Below are positions 28,400-39,063 of a stretch of DNA of 64,000 nucleotides, in pieces. The stretch lies in assembly GCF_037120725.1 (NCBI RefSeq), contig NZ_JBBAXC010000001.1:62001-126000 (forward strand), written 5' to 3'. A program made the translations under genes and the position numbers. How positions within the stretch are numbered: position 1 is the first letter of the stretch; each line of letters opens with the position of its first letter. This DNA is from Bacillus spongiae (lineage in GTDB: Bacteria; Bacillota; Bacilli; Bacillales; Bacillaceae_K). The notes below the pieces were generated by a model, which was not told the origin of the DNA, did no database searches, and saw only the letters and a program-made list of their open reading frames with translations.

Positions 28400-28432
28400 T
28401 GCTCTTTGGATCTATACTAAAGAGCTTTTTTA
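28400..28432 (+). terminator. Terminator after the membrane protein gene
   Basis: The arms GCTCTTT and AAGAGC with a 13-base loop are followed by TTTTTT. Confidence 0.75.
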
Positions 28433-28647
28433 CGATGAAAAAAGTCGAATAACTATAGCGTGATTCAACAAATGGTCAAACAGTAAATGGAATATATGCT
28501 ATCATTATGAATAAATTGTTAATTAAAACATCCAACTTACAATGTAGCCTTTTTATTCTGTCGGATATGAAAATGAGAAGAGATGTTAATGAGGCAATTA
28601 ATAGAAAGCACTGGTGTTATTTTCAGTTCATACAAGGGATGATCAAA

Positions 28648-28836
28648 TTGATACAAAAAGTATTATGTTGGATGGGCTTTTTATTGTTTGCTGTAGGTGC
28701 TCTATTTTTGGCAGTTATAAATAATGATTTAAACAGTATTAACATTACTTTTTTTATAATTGCTACAATTGGATTATTTTTAATGGGTGTTTTTAAAATC
28801 ACGAAGAATTGGCTAACATCATCAAGGGAGCGTTAG
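28648..28836 (+). CDS. Small two-helix membrane protein
   Basis: This 62-residue protein has two membrane helices (VLCWMGFLLFAVGALFLAV and ITFFIIATIGLFLMGVF) and a short basic tail. TTG 28648 is chosen because AAGGGATGA lies 5 bases before it. ATG codons further upstream in the same frame (28507, 28567) have no ribosome binding site. Function is unknown. A similar but unrelated small membrane protein lies 160 bases downstream. Confidence 0.55.
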   Translation: MIQKVLCWMGFLLFAVGALFLAVINNDLNSINITFFIIATIGLFLMGVFKITKNWLTSSRER

Positions 28837-28998
28837 TTTGATAAGGAACGGATGATAGTATATAGTCGGGCAAGCTTGTGTGAAATAATCAGAATACTCT
28901 TTATTTTTTAAGGTTTAATAATAAAGAGTTCTTAATTCTATAGCCGTTGTGTATAAGTTGATCTTTATTCATTCCAGCACAGAAAGAGAGGATTTTAA

Positions 28999-29346
28999 AT
29001 GAAATTTATTAATATTCTTTTAGGTGTATTACTAACTGTAGCTGGTGTCTCTTTCTTTTTTTATGACGGGCAAAAAATAGTTGGCACTTTTTTAATACTT
29101 GGAGGAATTTCGTTTATTTCAGAAAAGTTATTTTTCTACGGTCAAGATGATAAGAGGAGAGAGAAGATAATAGTCAATGCAGGATATTCATCTTATTTAT
29201 TTAGCCTTCTATGGACTAGTATCATTTTAGTTCTCTTTCATTATGGGGTAGTGGATAATCCATTAAATGGCTTTTTATTGATTTTAATAGGAAACGTACT
29301 TGTATTCCAAATTATGGCTTATTACTATATCAAGACACAACCATAG
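28999..29346 (+). CDS. Small membrane protein of unknown function
   Basis: This 115-residue protein has about four hydrophobic segments (ILLGVLLTVAGVSFFFYDG, VGTFLILGGISFI, LFSLLWTSIILVLFHYG, NGFLLILIGNVLVFQIMAYY). AGAGAGGA precedes the ATG. It looks intact and resembles many uncharacterised Bacillus membrane proteins; no function can be given. Confidence 0.65.
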   Translation: MKFINILLGVLLTVAGVSFFFYDGQKIVGTFLILGGISFISEKLFFYGQDDKRREKIIVNAGYSSYLFSLLWTSIILVLFHYGVVDNPLNGFLLILIGNVLVFQIMAYYYIKTQP

Positions 29347-29803
29347 ATCAAAACGGACTAGAGTATGCTTGTATATCTTTGTACTAAAATTTCATTTGGA
29401 TTGAATTTTTTTCATTTCTTTTTACCTCAGTGAATCAGCCAAGCGTAAAAAAACTTGGCTGATTCTCGTATTGTTGATGAGTTGCGAATTATTCGAGTTT
29501 GAAGTTCGCTTCAACAAACACGATAGAATTCTTACTGCATATACATTGGGAGCACTAAAGAAGAATCCTGTTATAGGAAAAGGAATTGCATTGGAAATCA
29601 TTGGTGAAAATTTTTAGAACCTCCTTACATCGCGAGGCTAGGCTGTTGGTGTTCATAATATGGATTCATTTCTAAGTATACTCTTCAATTTGTTTAAGAT
29701 GGTTATTATGCTACTCCCTATCGTGAATAGAGCGAATTTTCTCTTAAACGATAAGAGTAGGAATGAAGGCCTCTGGAATAGAGAAGAAATCGACTGAAGA
29801 AAA
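29347..29803. other. Spacer with inverted repeat and gene remains
   Basis: A perfect inverted repeat at 29432-29465 (GAATCAGCCAAG / CTTGGCTGATTC, 10-base loop) lies in the first part. A fragment near 29522-29617 reads ILTAYTLGALKKNPVIGKGI.. and ends at a stop; it has no start and is probably a gene remnant. Nothing else is visible. Confidence 0.45.
29432..29465. repeat. Inverted repeat, 12-bp perfect arms
   Basis: GAATCAGCCAAG and CTTGGCTGATTC flank CGTAAAAAAA. There is no U-tract after the second arm on either strand, so its role as a terminator is doubtful. Confidence 0.6.
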
Positions 29804-30634
29804 TTACAAAAATGGGTTGAAAAATCGATTTCCATCATAAAAGGTGACAGAAAGTGATAATATCAATAAACCTCCTACTAAAAGAAGAGCTATGTAATCT
29901 CTTCTTTGGAATGGTCGTGAACTGTACCATGTCCGGTTTTTCTTTTTTCCAAACCCACGTAAGTCCATTACATTTGATACGGTTTCGATTCGCTCTAAGC
30001 TTGAAAATATAAGTGGAATGATAATAGCTATTGCATTTTTGATTCGTTTTGGAAGCTTTTCCTTACGTGACAAATCGAGACCTCTGGCTTGTTGCGCACG
30101 TGCTATTGTAATATAATCCTTTTGAACATCAGGAATATAACGAAGAGCAATTGAAACAGCATAGGCAATTCGATAGTTCACTCCGATACGGTGTAAAGAG
30201 GATGCAAATTCACTTGGATGAGTGGTAACAATAAATAGAAGAGCAGCTGGGATAACCGTTAAGTATTTCAATGTAATATTGAATTGATAAAAAAGTTGCT
30301 CTGCAGTTAGTTGATATCTCCCGACTCCTTCTAGTAATACGTGCTTTGTTCCATAAATCATGGCACCTTCCTGAGGGGAAAACAAATAAATAGCAATATG
30401 ATTAATAAAAAGAAAGAATACAATAAATAGGAGTACAAAAGATACTTCTTGCCATTCTACCTTTGATAATCTAAATACAAAAATGCTCACAACAAATAAC
30501 AGGAATAAAATTCGAGTATCATAGGTTACCATAGTTGCAAAAGACCACATAACGAAACAGAGTAGCTTTGTTGCACCGGTCAGTTGATGAATGGAAGATG
30601 ATTTTTCTTGATATGTTAACATCTTTACCGCCAT
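29804..30634 (-). CDS. ECF transporter transmembrane component (EcfT)
   Basis: This 276-residue protein has about five membrane segments and the cytoplasmic coupling helices of EcfT, with the two A-R-G-type motifs ARAQQARGL and MDLRGFG. These contact the ATPase domains. It begins inside the end of the ATPase gene (10-base overlap), so translation is coupled. It completes an energy-coupling-factor transporter with the two genes before it. Confidence 0.92.
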   Translation of the reverse strand: MAVKMLTYQEKSSSIHQLTGATKLLCFVMWSFATMVTYDTRILFLLFVVSIFVFRLSKVEWQEVSFVLLFIVFFLFINHIAIYLFSPQEGAMIYGTKHVLLEGVGRYQLTAEQLFYQFNITLKYLTVIPAALLFIVTTHPSEFASSLHRIGVNYRIAYAVSIALRYIPDVQKDYITIARAQQARGLDLSRKEKLPKRIKNAIAIIIPLIFSSLERIETVSNVMDLRGFGKKKNRTWYSSRPFQRRDYIALLLVGGLLILSLSVTFYDGNRFFNPFL

Positions 30635-32337
30635 TTCCGCCCCTCCTTGCGCTCATGAGCGATAAAACGACGAACAAACTCAGTTGGATCAGATATCCCA
30701 GATTTCAGTGCCAACTCATATAAAGAAGTTTCTTTTAATGAGGCCTTTTTAATAACAGCAGGATTTGTTAAAACCTCTTCTGGTGGTGCGTCCATTAACA
30801 CTCGTCCTTCATTTAACACAATTGACCTTGAGGTATATTCAAGCATTAAGTGCATATCATGCGTTATGATTACAACAATCACTCCACGCTTGTTTAACTC
30901 TACTAAAAACTCCATCACCTCAGTATAGTGATAATAATCCTGACCAGCCGTCGGTTCATCTAAAATTAATATTTCCGGTTCTAGTACCAACATTGAAGCT
31001 ATAGTTACTCGTTTTTTTTGTCCGTAACTAAGCGCTGAAATTGGCCAATTTCGAAAAGGGTACAACCCACATACCTTTAGTACTTTGTCCACTCTCTCCT
31101 TAATTTCTTCCTCTTTGAATCCCCGAACGTAAAGACCTAATGCAACTTCGTCATAAATATAATGCTTAGAAATCATCTGATTCGGGTTTTGGAGAACCAA
31201 GCCAATGCGCTTGGCCCGTTCTTTTATCGTATCATCAGTCATAGCTAGACCATTAACCCTCATTTCACCACTAATTGGTTTTTCAAATCCACACAATACA
31301 CTTGACAAAGTTGATTTCCCTGCTCCATTTTCTCCAACAATGCTAACCATCTCACCTTTTTGAAGAGAAAAGGTCAAATTTATTAATACCGGTTTGTTAC
31401 GGTCATAAGAAAAAGTAAGGTCTTCGATTTCTAGTACTGGTTTCTGTTTTACATGAACAACTCCTTCTGGTCTTGACTGAAACCAATTTCTTAAGTGCTC
31501 CTTACATGCTTTTAATTCAATCGTGTCAATATGCTCTGGTTTCATTGTTGGTGTGATTGTACAACCTGCATACTTTAATGCTTTCAAATATAATGGTTCT
31601 CGAATATTTGTCTTTTCTAAAATAGAAGTAGCTAACAATTCATTTGGGGGAAGGTCTGCCACAATTTCCCCAGCATTCATGACTATAATTCGATCAACAT
31701 GACGGTAAAGGACATCCTCTAATCGATGCTCAATGATAATTACGGTTTTATTCGATTCTTTTTGGATGTCATCAATAAGAGTAACAGCATATTTTCCAGC
31801 AGCTGGGTCTAAATTTGCTAATGGTTCATCAAATAAAAGAATATCAACTTCATTAACCATTACCCCACCTAATGCAACACGTTGTTTTTGTCCCCCTGAG
31901 AGCTCCTTTACCGAGTGAGATAGGTAAGGTTCCATTTCAATTAGTTCCGCCACACCTTCCACCCGACGTTGCATCTCTTCTTGTTCGGTTGCATTATTCT
32001 CTAGGGAAAAAGCAATATCCTCTCCGACAGATAAACCAATAAACTGACCATCCGAATCTTGTAAAACCGTTCCAACTAATCCGGATCGTTCGAAAAGGGC
32101 TTGGCTATTGACCTCTTTGCCCTTAATCTCCAAACTTCCCTCGGTTTCTCCTTTGTATGAAAACGGAACAAGCCCATTTAAACAATGCCCAATTGTACTT
32201 TTCCCTGACCCTGATGGTCCAACTATGAGTACTTTCTCTCCTTCATAAATTGTTAACTCAATATTTTTTAATGTTGGCTGAGCTTGGGTACGATATTTAA
32301 ATCCAAACTGTTCAAACTTAATAATCGTTTTTTTCAT
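30625..32337 (-). CDS. ECF transporter double ATPase (EcfA1-A2 fusion)
   Basis: This 570-residue protein has two complete ABC domains. The first has Walker A GPSGSGKST, signature LSGGQKQRVALGG and DEPLANLDP. The second, after residue 280, has GENGAGKST, LSYGQKKRVTIAS and DEPTAGQD. This two-in-one form is like YkoD of B. subtilis. The ATG at 32337 is chosen because AGGTGAT lies ahead of it on the minus strand. A 100-base gap with a small hairpin separates it from the S component, and EcfT overlaps its 3' end. Confidence 0.93.
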   Translation of the reverse strand: MKKTIIKFEQFGFKYRTQAQPTLKNIELTIYEGEKVLIVGPSGSGKSTIGHCLNGLVPFSYKGETEGSLEIKGKEVNSQALFERSGLVGTVLQDSDGQFIGLSVGEDIAFSLENNATEQEEMQRRVEGVAELIEMEPYLSHSVKELSGGQKQRVALGGVMVNEVDILLFDEPLANLDPAAGKYAVTLIDDIQKESNKTVIIIEHRLEDVLYRHVDRIIVMNAGEIVADLPPNELLATSILEKTNIREPLYLKALKYAGCTITPTMKPEHIDTIELKACKEHLRNWFQSRPEGVVHVKQKPVLEIEDLTFSYDRNKPVLINLTFSLQKGEMVSIVGENGAGKSTLSSVLCGFEKPISGEMRVNGLAMTDDTIKERAKRIGLVLQNPNQMISKHYIYDEVALGLYVRGFKEEEIKERVDKVLKVCGLYPFRNWPISALSYGQKKRVTIASMLVLEPEILILDEPTAGQDYYHYTEVMEFLVELNKRGVIVVIITHDMHLMLEYTSRSIVLNEGRVLMDAPPEEVLTNPAVIKKASLKETSLYELALKSGISDPTEFVRRFIAHERKEGRKWR

Positions 32338-32438
32338 ATTTATCACCTAGCTTATAAAATAATGGGCCCCCCTTTGCAAAAAACAAAGAGGGATCCTAAC
32401 AGTAAGCTCTTCTTTTATTTCTCTCCCCTATACTTCTC

Positions 32439-33002
32439 TTAAAAAGTCTCCTCTTTTTCGAGGGTTCCTGATGCAGTCCGAGTTTTCGCATACATAATAA
32501 GTAAAAACGTACCGATTAGCCCGATGGTCACCATATTAGCAACTCCAGCTACAAGGCCCTGAACAAATACTTTATTAACAGGTTCTGCGTAAATTAATAT
32601 ATCTAATAAAGGGGCAATGAGCACCCATCCGATGGCTTGAACAATGACTTGAACGAGATTAAATGAAATGATTTGTTTCAACCCAAATGAACCTTCTTCG
32701 ATATTGATTCGCTTGGAGAGCAAACCGATGAAAATACCAATAATTCCTGATACAAGTACCCAACTCCACCATGGAGAACCATAGAAAATAGCATCCTTTA
32801 ATGCGTGACCGATTAAACCAATTAAACCTCCTGCTACCGGACCAAATATCACTGCCATTAGAGCTAGAAAAGCATAGGATGTTTCAATCGTTGTATTAGG
32901 AATCCCAGTGGGTAGCGCTACAAACCGCCCCAATATAACAAACACAGCGGTACCAATCCCAATTGCCACAATCGTCTTAGTCGTTAACTTTTGCATTTTC
33001 AT
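32439..33002 (-). CDS. ECF transporter substrate-binding (S) component, UPF0397 type
   Basis: This 187-residue protein has about five to six membrane helices. The sequence [20 protein letters not shown] and [20 protein letters not shown] is characteristic of the UPF0397 group of S components. The S protein determines substrate. The Met-specific T-box in front of the operon and the SAM hydrolase gene before it suggest methionine or a related compound. Its ATG overlaps the stop of the preceding gene (ATGA), so the two are translationally coupled. Confidence 0.88.
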   Translation of the reverse strand: MKMQKLTTKTIVAIGIGTAVFVILGRFVALPTGIPNTTIETSYAFLALMAVIFGPVAGGLIGLIGHALKDAIFYGSPWWSWVLVSGIIGIFIGLLSKRINIEEGSFGLKQIISFNLVQVIVQAIGWVLIAPLLDILIYAEPVNKVFVQGLVAGVANMVTIGLIGTFLLIMYAKTRTASGTLEKEETF

Positions 33003-33847
33003 CAAACTCCTTTAGATTTAATTTTGATTCTCCAATTAGGACCCGTGCCAATATTAAATGTCTCGGCAAAGGACCCTTGATTAATCGCTAGCCCAATAGA
33101 ATCGAGCGAATTAACATATAAGATGGGTTGATCAATTTCCTCAACGGCAAAGGACCGGCCGTATACTACATTGCTCTTATACACGTTTTGTGAGTGTTTC
33201 TGAATGGTTACTTCCAATTCATCTCCAAACGTAAAGCCAAATTGTTCAATTAATTCACGAGAAATATTCGTCCATAAATTACCGAATCGAACGTCTAACA
33301 CTTCCACCATACCCGTAATTTCATGGTCGGATCTGATGGCCCTATTTAGCGGAAGCATGACCAAATCTTCAAGTGGTAGTTTCGGACCAACTGCTTCAAA
33401 ATCAATCGAACCCGCCGCTAACCTTGCCCCTGTATAAGCATAGACGTCACGTCCATGAAACGTATGGGACTTTTCTGAATTCGGTAGACGATGAATACTC
33501 TCATCAATCAACCTTACCTCCTCAACCCCGCAAAAATGATGAATATGCATAAGTGTTCCATTATCCGGTGTGATAATATAATGTCCTTGTATGGTTCTAG
33601 CTGCAACGCTTTTTCGTTCCGATCCAACACCAGGATCGACTACTGAAACAAATACAGTATTCCTCGGCCAAAAGGAAGCCGCTTGATTTAAACGATAGGA
33701 AGCCTCCCAAATATTATATGGAGGAATATCATGAGTACTATCGAATATCTGTATGTTTGGATCAACAGAATGAGCAACGCCGTACATCGCGCATACTGCC
33801 CCATCACTCCTGCCAAAATCTGATTGAAATACTATTGCTTTACTCAT
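33002..33847 (-). CDS. S-adenosyl-L-methionine hydrolase (adenosine-forming), DUF62 family
   Basis: This 281-residue protein starts with the family motif [18 protein letters not shown] (catalytic Asp region) and contains [14 protein letters not shown] and the PDNGTL segment. The C-terminal domain includes [11 protein letters not shown]. The family splits SAM into adenosine and methionine, using water or hydroxide. AAAGGAGAGAG supports ATG 33847. It is the first gene of the operon behind the T-box and overlaps the S component by 1 base. Confidence 0.9.
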   Translation of the reverse strand: MSKAIVFQSDFGRSDGAVCAMYGVAHSVDPNIQIFDSTHDIPPYNIWEASYRLNQAASFWPRNTVFVSVVDPGVGSERKSVAARTIQGHYIITPDNGTLMHIHHFCGVEEVRLIDESIHRLPNSEKSHTFHGRDVYAYTGARLAAGSIDFEAVGPKLPLEDLVMLPLNRAIRSDHEITGMVEVLDVRFGNLWTNISRELIEQFGFTFGDELEVTIQKHSQNVYKSNVVYGRSFAVEEIDQPILYVNSLDSIGLAINQGSFAETFNIGTGPNWRIKIKSKGV

Positions 33848-33920
33848 CAAGCTCTCTCCTTTTCTTTCTATATTAATTACGCCACTTCACTAACTAAGAT
33901 GTCTTCACCTCTCTTTTAAA

Positions 33921-34195
33921 ACATAAAAAACACCACATCCCTTCTTAAAAAAGATAAGGACGTGGTGTTATACCCGTGTTACCACCTTACTTCGCTATAT
34001 TGTCGCCAATATAGCCTCGACAAGTGCGGAGTATTATAAACTCTTACACTGTGATTAGGGTAACGAGTATCAACACTCGTCGTACCCTACTAGGAAAATT
34101 CCTTTCAGGCACGAAACTCAGAGGCCATTGTTCAAATCTGGATTTTAGCTTCTTTTCAGCTCCCGAAGCTCTCTGTATAAAATACCTCGATTCTA
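33921..34195 (-). promoter_or_regulatory. T-box leader, methionine type, upstream of SAM hydrolase-ECF operon
   Basis: On the minus strand the T-box core AAGGTGGTAACACGGG lies at 33988-33973. It is followed by the terminator AACACCAC / GTGGTGTT plus TTTTT (33969-33924). In the specifier position, directly before G-CCTCT that closes stem I, the codon is ATG at 34128-34126. This codon corresponds to methionine. A -10 box TATAAT (34231-34226) lies upstream. Uncharged tRNA-Met should therefore turn on the operon. Confidence 0.9.
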
Positions 34196-34239
34196 CTTTT
34201 CCTCTTCAACGCTTTTGTCAGATAAATTATAAAATTTAA

Positions 34240-34583
34240 AATTATTTTACATGAATCTCTTCTTTAACGCAATAAATTTTTTTATGAATTTATAAGAAAA
34301 TTATTTCACTTTTTTCAATGATTGGTAACATGATTTCTTACTTAGATGGTATGTAGTGTTTCCTTTTCATTGGTTAAGGAGGGAGAAGAACAGGGAGACA
34401 AGTTTTTTAAGCCAGAACATTGATAATGAGTTGGGTTCTTTTAAGAAGATATTAGTAGTCCAGTTAAAATATGCTATGTCTTAATTTGAACGAGTTACTG
34501 ACGATTCTTTTGCCGAAATAAATAGTTTTATACGTTTAACCATAAAATACGAAAGGCTTGTCTGTAAACGGCAAGTTTTTTAG
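34240..34583. other. Spacer between the T-box operon and the his operon
   Basis: This divergent spacer is A+T-rich with stops in all frames. I see no gene; the T-box promoter is at its left end and the his promoter begins at its right end. Confidence 0.5.
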
Positions 34584-34612
34584 TTGACGAAGTTATGAAA
34601 CGAGGGTACAAT
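34584..34612 (+). promoter_or_regulatory. Promoter of the his operon
   Basis: TTGACG at 34584-34589 and TACAAT at 34607-34612 are exactly 17 bases apart. Transcription would begin near 34619, just before the palindrome. Confidence 0.75.
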
Positions 34613-34622
34613 AAGAAAATCA

Positions 34623-34652
34623 TTTAGTTCGCTAATATATTAGCGAACTAAA
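34623..34652. promoter_or_regulatory. 30-bp perfect palindrome, probable his operator
   Basis: The arms TTTAGTTCGCTAATA and TATTAGCGAACTAAA are exactly complementary with no spacer. The palindrome covers about +4 to +33 of the his transcript and ends 18 bases before the hisZ ribosome binding site. Its place suggests an operator for a dimeric repressor. A TrpR-family histidine regulator (HisR/YerC) is known in Bacillales, and I infer it may bind here. Confidence 0.7.
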
Positions 34653-34684
34653 GTATTCAGGAAGATTCAGAAAGGTGATCAGCA

Positions 34685-35869
34685 TTGAGTCAATTATTTA
34701 TGTTTGAGAAACCATTAGGTTTGAGAGATACATTGCCAGATTTATATGAGACAAAGGCCCAAGTACAGTCAACCATTGCAAAGGAAATAAAGAGGTGGGG
34801 GTATCAATTTATTGAGACTCCGGCTTTAGAATATTATGAAACAATCGGAACAGCATCGGCTATTCTCGATTGGCAACTTTTTAAATTATTAGATCATGAA
34901 GGTCATACCCTCGTTTTACGACCGGAAATGACTGCTCCAATTGCTCGTGTGGCAGCATCAAAATTGTTAAATGAGGATCAGCCACTAAGACTAGCTTACT
35001 CAGCTAACGTTTATCGTGCTCAACAAAAAGAGGGTGGAAGACCTGCTGAATTCAAACAAATTGGTGTTGAGTGCATTGCTGATGACACTGTCAGTGCAGA
35101 TGGAGAAGTGATTGCTCTCTTAATTTCTGCTTTAAAAGAAACAGGTATCGATACATTTCAAATTTCAATTGGACATATTAGGTTTGTCCAGGAATTTTTC
35201 CTGCAAATTTTAGGGACGGAGGAGCGGGCAAATGAATTAACGAAATTTTTATACAAAAAAAATTATGTTGGTTATCGAGAGCATGTAAACTCTCTGTCAC
35301 TTTCCTCGATTGACAAACAGCGACTATTAGATTTTTTAAAGCTGCGTGGTAGTGAAGAAGTGATTGAGAACGCTTTTGCATTGATAGAAAATGAGAAGGG
35401 GAAAGAATCAATCCTTCAATTGAAGAATCTATGGAAAACAATGGTTGATTATGGTATGGAAAAAACACTTAAATTTGATTTGACACTTGTTAGTCATATG
35501 AGCTACTACACAGGAATATTATTTGAAGTCTATTCAGATCAAGTTGGCTCTCCGATCGGGAATGGTGGTCGATATGATTTACTTCTTCAAAAATTCGGGA
35601 AAAATACAGGAGCGACAGGTTTTGCTCTTCGATTAGACCGTTTATTGGAGGCAATAGGTCATACGGCAAATAGTAAACCAGCACTATGCATTTTATTTAG
35701 TGAAGAAAGACGCAGAGAAGCGTATCAATTAGGGAAGGAAAAACGTAAACAAGGATTAAATGTCGTTTTACAAGATATAAATGGAGTGAAGCAAATCGAT
35801 GCTTGTACGAGCCAGTATGAAGATATTACCTTCTTAATTGGAAAGGCTGGAAGGGAGTCTGACAAATGA
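34685..35869 (+). CDS. hisZ: ATP phosphoribosyltransferase regulatory subunit
   Basis: This 394-residue protein is a paralogue of histidyl-tRNA synthetase that lacks the aminoacylation function and activates the short form of HisG. The class II-like motif 2 region is seen ([25 protein letters not shown], in two parts) together with [23 protein letters not shown] 34685 is 6 bases after AAAGGTGAT, which fits; no ATG is better placed. hisG overlaps its end by 4 bases. Confidence 0.94.
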   Translation: MSQLFMFEKPLGLRDTLPDLYETKAQVQSTIAKEIKRWGYQFIETPALEYYETIGTASAILDWQLFKLLDHEGHTLVLRPEMTAPIARVAASKLLNEDQPLRLAYSANVYRAQQKEGGRPAEFKQIGVECIADDTVSADGEVIALLISALKETGIDTFQISIGHIRFVQEFFLQILGTEERANELTKFLYKKNYVGYREHVNSLSLSSIDKQRLLDFLKLRGSEEVIENAFALIENEKGKESILQLKNLWKTMVDYGMEKTLKFDLTLVSHMSYYTGILFEVYSDQVGSPIGNGGRYDLLLQKFGKNTGATGFALRLDRLLEAIGHTANSKPALCILFSEERRREAYQLGKEKRKQGLNVVLQDINGVKQIDACTSQYEDITFLIGKAGRESDK

Positions 35870-36513
35870 GCGATTATATAACGATAGCAATGCCGAAGGG
35901 TCGTATTTTTAAAGATGCAGTAGACCTTCTTTTTCAGGCAGGCTATAGTCTCCCTCCTGAAGTTGAGGACTCACGAAAGTTAATTATTGATGTTGAAAAA
36001 GAGAAATTCCGTATGATATTAGCAAAACCAATGGATGTCCCTACTTATGTTGAGCACGGCGTTGCTGATTTAGGGATCGCTGGAAAGGATGTAATGCTCG
36101 AAGAAGAACGAGATATTTACGAGTTGTTAGATTTAAAAATCAGTGATTGCTATTTAGCGGTAGCGGGCCTCCCAAATACAAAAATGGATGATGTGACGCC
36201 CAAAATAGCGACAAAGTACCCTAATATGGCTGCTACTTACTTCCGAGAACAAGGTGAACAAGTAGAAATTATTAAGTTAAATGGTTCAATCGAATTGGCT
36301 CCAATAATAGGGTTATCTGACCGAATCGTAGATATCGTTTCGACTGGAAGAACACTTAAAGAAAATGGGTTAATTGAATATGAGCGTATTGTGAATATTA
36401 CATCCCGTTTAATTGTGAATCCTGTCAGTTACCGAATGCAGGATCATCGAATTAGCGATATGGTGGAACGATTAAATCAGGTCATTAACAAAGAACGATT
36501 CATGGAGTCATAA
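35866..36513 (+). CDS. hisG: ATP phosphoribosyltransferase, short form
   Basis: This 215-residue catalytic subunit performs the first step of histidine synthesis, joining PRPP and ATP. It starts [18 protein letters not shown] and has the PRPP-binding loop [16 protein letters not shown]. It lacks the C-terminal regulatory domain of the long form, so HisZ is required, and hisZ is directly upstream with an ATGA overlap. Confidence 0.97.
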   Translation: MSDYITIAMPKGRIFKDAVDLLFQAGYSLPPEVEDSRKLIIDVEKEKFRMILAKPMDVPTYVEHGVADLGIAGKDVMLEEERDIYELLDLKISDCYLAVAGLPNTKMDDVTPKIATKYPNMAATYFREQGEQVEIIKLNGSIELAPIIGLSDRIVDIVSTGRTLKENGLIEYERIVNITSRLIVNPVSYRMQDHRISDMVERLNQVINKERFMES

Positions 36514-36528
36514 GCTGAGGTGAGAAAA

Positions 36529-37794
36529 ATGAAAATAATGAAGGTTACTGATACGGTCTCTATTAAAAGATCGGTTGAACAAGGGACAGAGGAACAGCTA
36601 ATTGCTGTAAAAAGAATTATTGATAATGTGAGGAAACGTGGGTATGAGGCGGTGAAAGAATATACAGAGAGATTCGATCAAGCATCCCTTACATCATTCG
36701 CTGTTACGCAAAATGAAATAGAAGAGGCCTATAGGGAAATCGATCAAAAAATTGTTTCCGTTATTCAAGAAGCAGCTGAGAATATTCGATCTTATCATGT
36801 AAAACAACTTCGAGCATCTTGGATGACGACGGAAGAGAATGGAACTATGCTTGGACAGAAAGTAACTCCAATTCATTCCGTTGGGGTATATGTTCCTGGA
36901 GGGACAGCTGCATACCCATCTTCTGTATTAATGAATGTGATTCCTGCGAAGGTGGCCGGTGTTGATCGTATCGTAATGGTATCACCTCCAGGAATAGATG
37001 GAAAGCTCCCTCCGGCAGTACTTGTAGCTGCAAATGAAGCAGGAGTAGAAGAAATATATAAAATAGGTGGAGCTCAGGCGGTTGCTGCCCTTGCCTATGG
37101 AATCGAATCTATTCAGCCAGTCGACAAAATTGTTGGACCCGGAAATATTTATGTTGCTTTGGCGAAGAGAGAAGTATTTGGTGACGTTGATATTGATATG
37201 ATTGCTGGTCCAAGTGAAATTGTCGTTTTAGCAGATGAAAGCGCGCGGGCGAATGAAGTGGCTGCTGATCTCTTATCACAGGCAGAACATGATGAAAGGT
37301 CTTCAAGCGTACTCGTTACTCCTTCAGAATTGTTTGCGACTGCAGTAAACGATGAAATAAAAAAACAGTTAGCTACGCTTCCTAGAAGGAATATTGCGGA
37401 AAAATCAATTAATGATTTCGGGGCTATATACATTACTAATGCGATTGAGGAGGCCATTGCCGTAGTAAATCAATTGGCACCAGAACATCTTGAAATCATG
37501 ACAGAGAAACCGATGGAGCATCTAGAGGGAATAAAGCATGCAGGTGCGATTTTCATAGGAAGGTTCAGTTCAGAACCAGTTGGAGATTACTTTGCAGGAA
37601 CCAATCATGTTTTGCCGACAAACGGAACAGCGCGCTTTTCAAGTCCGTTAAATATAGATGATTTCCAAAAGAAATCAAGTGTGATTATTTATAGTGAAAA
37701 AGCCTTCAATACGAATGCACATAAAATCGCTTCCTTCGCCCGACTAGAAGGTTTGGAAGCTCACGCGAGAGCGATTGAAGAAAGATTGAAGTGA
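36529..37794 (+). CDS. hisD: Histidinol dehydrogenase
   Basis: This 421-residue enzyme catalyses the last two oxidations of L-histidinol to L-histidine with NAD and zinc. The motif [18 protein letters not shown], the [14 protein letters not shown] segment and LLSQAEHD (zinc ligands) are present, with the APEHLEIM region later. ATG 36529 is chosen, as GAGGTGAG lies just before it; a GTG at 36520 would include the ribosome binding site. Confidence 0.97.
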   Translation: MKIMKVTDTVSIKRSVEQGTEEQLIAVKRIIDNVRKRGYEAVKEYTERFDQASLTSFAVTQNEIEEAYREIDQKIVSVIQEAAENIRSYHVKQLRASWMTTEENGTMLGQKVTPIHSVGVYVPGGTAAYPSSVLMNVIPAKVAGVDRIVMVSPPGIDGKLPPAVLVAANEAGVEEIYKIGGAQAVAALAYGIESIQPVDKIVGPGNIYVALAKREVFGDVDIDMIAGPSEIVVLADESARANEVAADLLSQAEHDERSSSVLVTPSELFATAVNDEIKKQLATLPRRNIAEKSINDFGAIYITNAIEEAIAVVNQLAPEHLEIMTEKPMEHLEGIKHAGAIFIGRFSSEPVGDYFAGTNHVLPTNGTARFSSPLNIDDFQKKSSVIIYSEKAFNTNAHKIASFARLEGLEAHARAIEERLK

Positions 37795-37840
37795 AGTTAA
37801 ACAAAAGGTGAAATTGAAGAGAATGACTGGAGGAACAAAC

Positions 37841-38428
37841 ATGTATAGAACCTCAAGTGTCACGAGAAAAACGAGCGAAACAAACATTGAATTATCCTTA
37901 ACAATTGAGGGAGAAGGTCAAGCAAAACTGGAAACCGGGGTTCCATTTTTAAACCATATGTTAGATTTGTTTGCAAAGCATGGTCAGTTTGATTTATCGG
38001 TAGACGCCAAAGGTGATATCGAAGTAGATGATCATCATACTACAGAAGATATTGGGATTTGCTTAGGGCAAGCTCTTCGCGAGGCTCTTGGCGATAAAAA
38101 GGGTATAAAACGCTATGGGAACGCATTTGTACCAATGGATGAGACATTGGCACAGGTTGTTGTTGATTTGAGTAATCGTCCTCATTTAGAAATGCGCGCA
38201 CACTTTCCCAACCAAAAAGTAGGAAGCTTTGATACAGAATTAGTACATGAATTCATGTGGAAGCTTGCTTTAGAAGCGCGTATGAACCTTCATATTATCG
38301 TCCATTACGGACAAAATACACACCATATCATTGAAGCCATTTTCAAAGCACTTGCAAGGGCTCTTGATGAAGCGACTACTGTCGATTCTAGAATTAAGGG
38401 CGTTCCATCAACGAAAGGAATGTTATAA
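37841..38428 (+). CDS. hisB: Imidazoleglycerol-phosphate dehydratase
   Basis: This 195-residue monofunctional enzyme removes water from imidazoleglycerol phosphate. The two manganese-binding His clusters are visible as [11 protein letters not shown] and [15 protein letters not shown], with the N-terminal [25 protein letters not shown] precedes ATG 37841. There is no histidinol-phosphatase domain; that step is provided by hisJ at the end of the operon. Confidence 0.97.
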   Translation: MYRTSSVTRKTSETNIELSLTIEGEGQAKLETGVPFLNHMLDLFAKHGQFDLSVDAKGDIEVDDHHTTEDIGICLGQALREALGDKKGIKRYGNAFVPMDETLAQVVVDLSNRPHLEMRAHFPNQKVGSFDTELVHEFMWKLALEARMNLHIIVHYGQNTHHIIEAIFKALARALDEATTVDSRIKGVPSTKGML

Positions 38429-38429
38429 A

Positions 38430-39056
38430 GTGATTGGCATCATCGACTATGGAATGGGAAATTTATTTAGTGTAAGTAAGGCGCTTGAAAGATTAAATGT
38501 TCCATATTTTATTTCGGATGAAAAAGAACGATTAATGAATGCGTCGGGGCTAATCCTTCCTGGAGTTGGGTCCTTTAAGGATGCAATGGTTCAGTTAAAC
38601 GAATCGGGTCTAGCAGAGATGATTAAACAATATGCCAAAACCGGAAAACCGCTATTGGGTATTTGTTTAGGTATGCAACTACTATTCGAAGACAGTGAAG
38701 AGAATGGACGATCAAAAGGGTTATGTCTACTACCAGGTCATGTAAATAGGTTTTCAGGACAAACGAAAGATGGAGTAGCTTATAAAGTGCCACATATGGG
38801 CTGGAATAAACTTCATTTTACTCGTTCTTCCAGTATTTTAAATTTGTTAGTAGAGGATTATGTCTATTTTGTCCATTCCTATTATGTGAATGTCAGTGAC
38901 GCTGAAGTGATTATTGCAAATTGCTATTATGATGTGGAAGTCCCAGCAGTTGTAGGGAAAAGAAATATATTTGGAATGCAGTTTCATCCAGAAAAGAGTG
39001 GTCAGCTTGGAATGGAGCTATTACGAAATTTTACAGAAATGATTAGGAAAGGTTGA
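38430..39056 (+). CDS. hisH: Imidazole glycerol phosphate synthase, glutamine amidotransferase subunit
   Basis: This 208-residue class I amidotransferase hydrolyses glutamine and channels ammonia to HisF. The nucleophile Cys is in [13 protein letters not shown], and the His and Glu of the triad are in [10 protein letters not shown]. The start is GTG 38430, giving [11 protein letters not shown], one base after the hisB stop, with GAAAGGAA in the hisB end. ATG codons upstream are in hisB and lack sites. Confidence 0.96.
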   Translation: MIGIIDYGMGNLFSVSKALERLNVPYFISDEKERLMNASGLILPGVGSFKDAMVQLNESGLAEMIKQYAKTGKPLLGICLGMQLLFEDSEENGRSKGLCLLPGHVNRFSGQTKDGVAYKVPHMGWNKLHFTRSSSILNLLVEDYVYFVHSYYVNVSDAEVIIANCYYDVEVPAVVGKRNIFGMQFHPEKSGQLGMELLRNFTEMIRKG

Positions 39057-39063
39057 CGGTGTT

